A stretch of 64,000 bases of DNA, from positions 62,001-126,000 of the forward strand of contig JBATLL010000124.1 in the NCBI GenBank assembly GCA_049289295.1, read 5' to 3'. Positions 63,273-64,000 of the stretch are shown piece by piece. Origin of the DNA: BOKV01 sp049289295. GTDB lineage: Bacteria > Pseudomonadota > Alphaproteobacteria > Rhizobiales > Rhizobiaceae. Below the pieces are notes generated by a model that saw nothing but the letters and a program-made list of their open reading frames with translations, had not been told where the DNA came from and did not search any database. The position numbers and the translations under genes are program-made. Each line of letters starts with the position of its first letter. Within the stretch, counting starts at the first letter, position 1.

Positions 63273-64000
63273 CACACAGGTGCCTTTTGTGCACGGTCGA
63301 TACCCAGCGCTTTTGCCAGGGCATCTGCGGCCAGATTAATCCCGATAATCAATGACGAAAGTGCTATCACCGGCGCAAGAACCCCTGACGGCGCAAACGC
63401 CATGAAACCCCGTGCATCTGCAATCATCAGCCCCCAATCCGGTGTCGGTGGCGAAACGCCAAAACCAAGAAAGGAGAGCGAGGAAAACGCAAGAAGCATC
63501 CAGGACCAGCGCATTGCCCCTTCGACAAGAAGCGCATCGCGTACATTCGGCAGCAATTCACGCCAGATGATCGTCATTCTTCCGTGCCCGCGGGCGCGCG
63601 CAGATTGAACAAAGTCCCTCGCGACAACATCATGGGTGGCGGCACGGGCAATACGGATCACGGGTATTCCGTAAAAGAAGGCGAGCGTGGGTATCAGAAC
63701 CCCCAAACCGGTTCCAAAGGTGACAATGAGCACAAGCATCTTGAGGATCCAAGGCAAAGACAGGAACGCATCGACAACGCGCATCAGCACCTCATCCACC
63801 CGCCCGCCCGCAAGGCCGAAATAGATACCGACGAATCCACCCCACAGAACCGCAAGTGGTGTTGCTATACCGGTAACCAGGATGGCCTCTCGCCCCCCCA
63901 GAAGGGTTCTGCTGAAAATATCGCGCCCCAGATGATCTGTACCAAACCAGTGAAGCGTAGTTGGTCCGCGCAGCATCAGGTTTGGATCCAGTGCCTTGTA
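63272..64000 (-). CDS. ABC transporter permease DppC-like, truncated at the window edge
   Basis: An inner-membrane permease; 242 residues are visible and the frame is open at the window end. The FGTDHLGRDIFSRTL start region is the DppC/OppC hallmark, and FVQSARARGHGRMTIIWRELLPN is the EAA loop that contacts the ATPase. Five or six membrane helices follow. It overlaps the ATPase start (TGATG). The substrate is likely a small peptide, opine, betaine or nickel complex. Confidence 0.94.
   Translation of the reverse strand, partial: YKALDPNLMLRGPTTLHWFGTDHLGRDIFSRTLLGGREAILVTGIATPLAVLWGGFVGIYFGLAGGRVDEVLMRVVDAFLSLPWILKMLVLIVTFGTGLGVLIPTLAFFYGIPVIRIARAATHDVVARDFVQSARARGHGRMTIIWRELLPNVRDALLVEGAMRWSWMLLAFSSLSFLGFGVSPPTPDWGLMIADARGFMAFAPSGVLAPVIALSSLIIGINLAADALAKALGIDRAQKAPV

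Overview
The window looks like a chromosomal segment of an alphaproteobacterium, most likely Hyphomicrobiales (Rhizobiales). The evidence is the gene content and order: the F1-ATPase zeta inhibitor (DUF1476) divergent from purC, then purC-purS-...-purQ-lipoprotein-purL-bolA-grxD, a PleC/DivJ-like histidine kinase, a plant-type class II DAHP synthase, and the DUF1289 / clan-AA protease / J-domain neighbourhood. The first ~52.8 kb is GC-rich, dense housekeeping DNA. No rRNA, tRNA, CRISPR array or intact insertion sequence was recognised.

Layout. 1-2 kb: an edge-truncated CHASE4-like/GGDEF gene, a strong terminator and the zeta gene. 2-10.8 kb: purine biosynthesis (purC, purS, purQ, purL) interleaved with a Tat-type amine oxidase, a tautomerase, a winged-helix/TPR regulator and a lipoprotein, ending in bolA, a 42-residue membrane ORF and the CGFS glutaredoxin grxD. 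10.9-14 kb: an OmpA-domain protein with internal repeats and a lipoprotein with a possible papain-like fold. 14-24 kb: metabolic genes including a glutamine-synthetase relative, class II aroG, gor, rpiA and gph. 24-30.5 kb: a GGDEF-EAL protein, class I fumarase, a TadG-like VWA protein, a cytochrome c and a second diguanylate cyclase. 30.6-37.3 kb: a molybdenum-cofactor cluster (moaA, two transporters, fdhD, mobA, mobB, moeA). 37-52.9 kb: cytochrome b561, a PlsB-like acyltransferase, penicillin acylase, a 3-hydroxyisobutyrate-type dehydrogenase, AlkD, a thioredoxin, an Lrp regulator, an Fe-S UDG-type protein, GST, nuclease, histidine kinase, cobT, TauE/SafE and dusA.

At 52.87 kb the character changes at the 5' end of dusA, a known integration hotspot. 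Next to it is a tyrosine-recombinase gene broken by an in-frame stop and a frameshift. After ~0.6 kb of apparently non-coding DNA comes an A/T-richer accessory catabolic block that runs off the right edge: a LysR regulator with a perfect inverted repeat just upstream; an FMN alpha-hydroxy-acid oxidase; a ThDP-dependent decarboxylase/lyase; a divergent transthyretin-like (5-hydroxyisourate hydrolase) protein; a DmdA-like folate-dependent demethylase; and, convergent to these, an Ldh2-type 2-hydroxyacid dehydrogenase coupled to a peptide/opine-type ABC importer. The first two enzymes resemble the logic of the mandelate pathway (2-hydroxyacid to 2-oxoacid to aldehyde). Joined to a C1-demethylase and a transthyretin-like protein, they suggest a substrate-specific catabolic pathway that I cannot match to a described one. 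This block is the most interesting part of the window.
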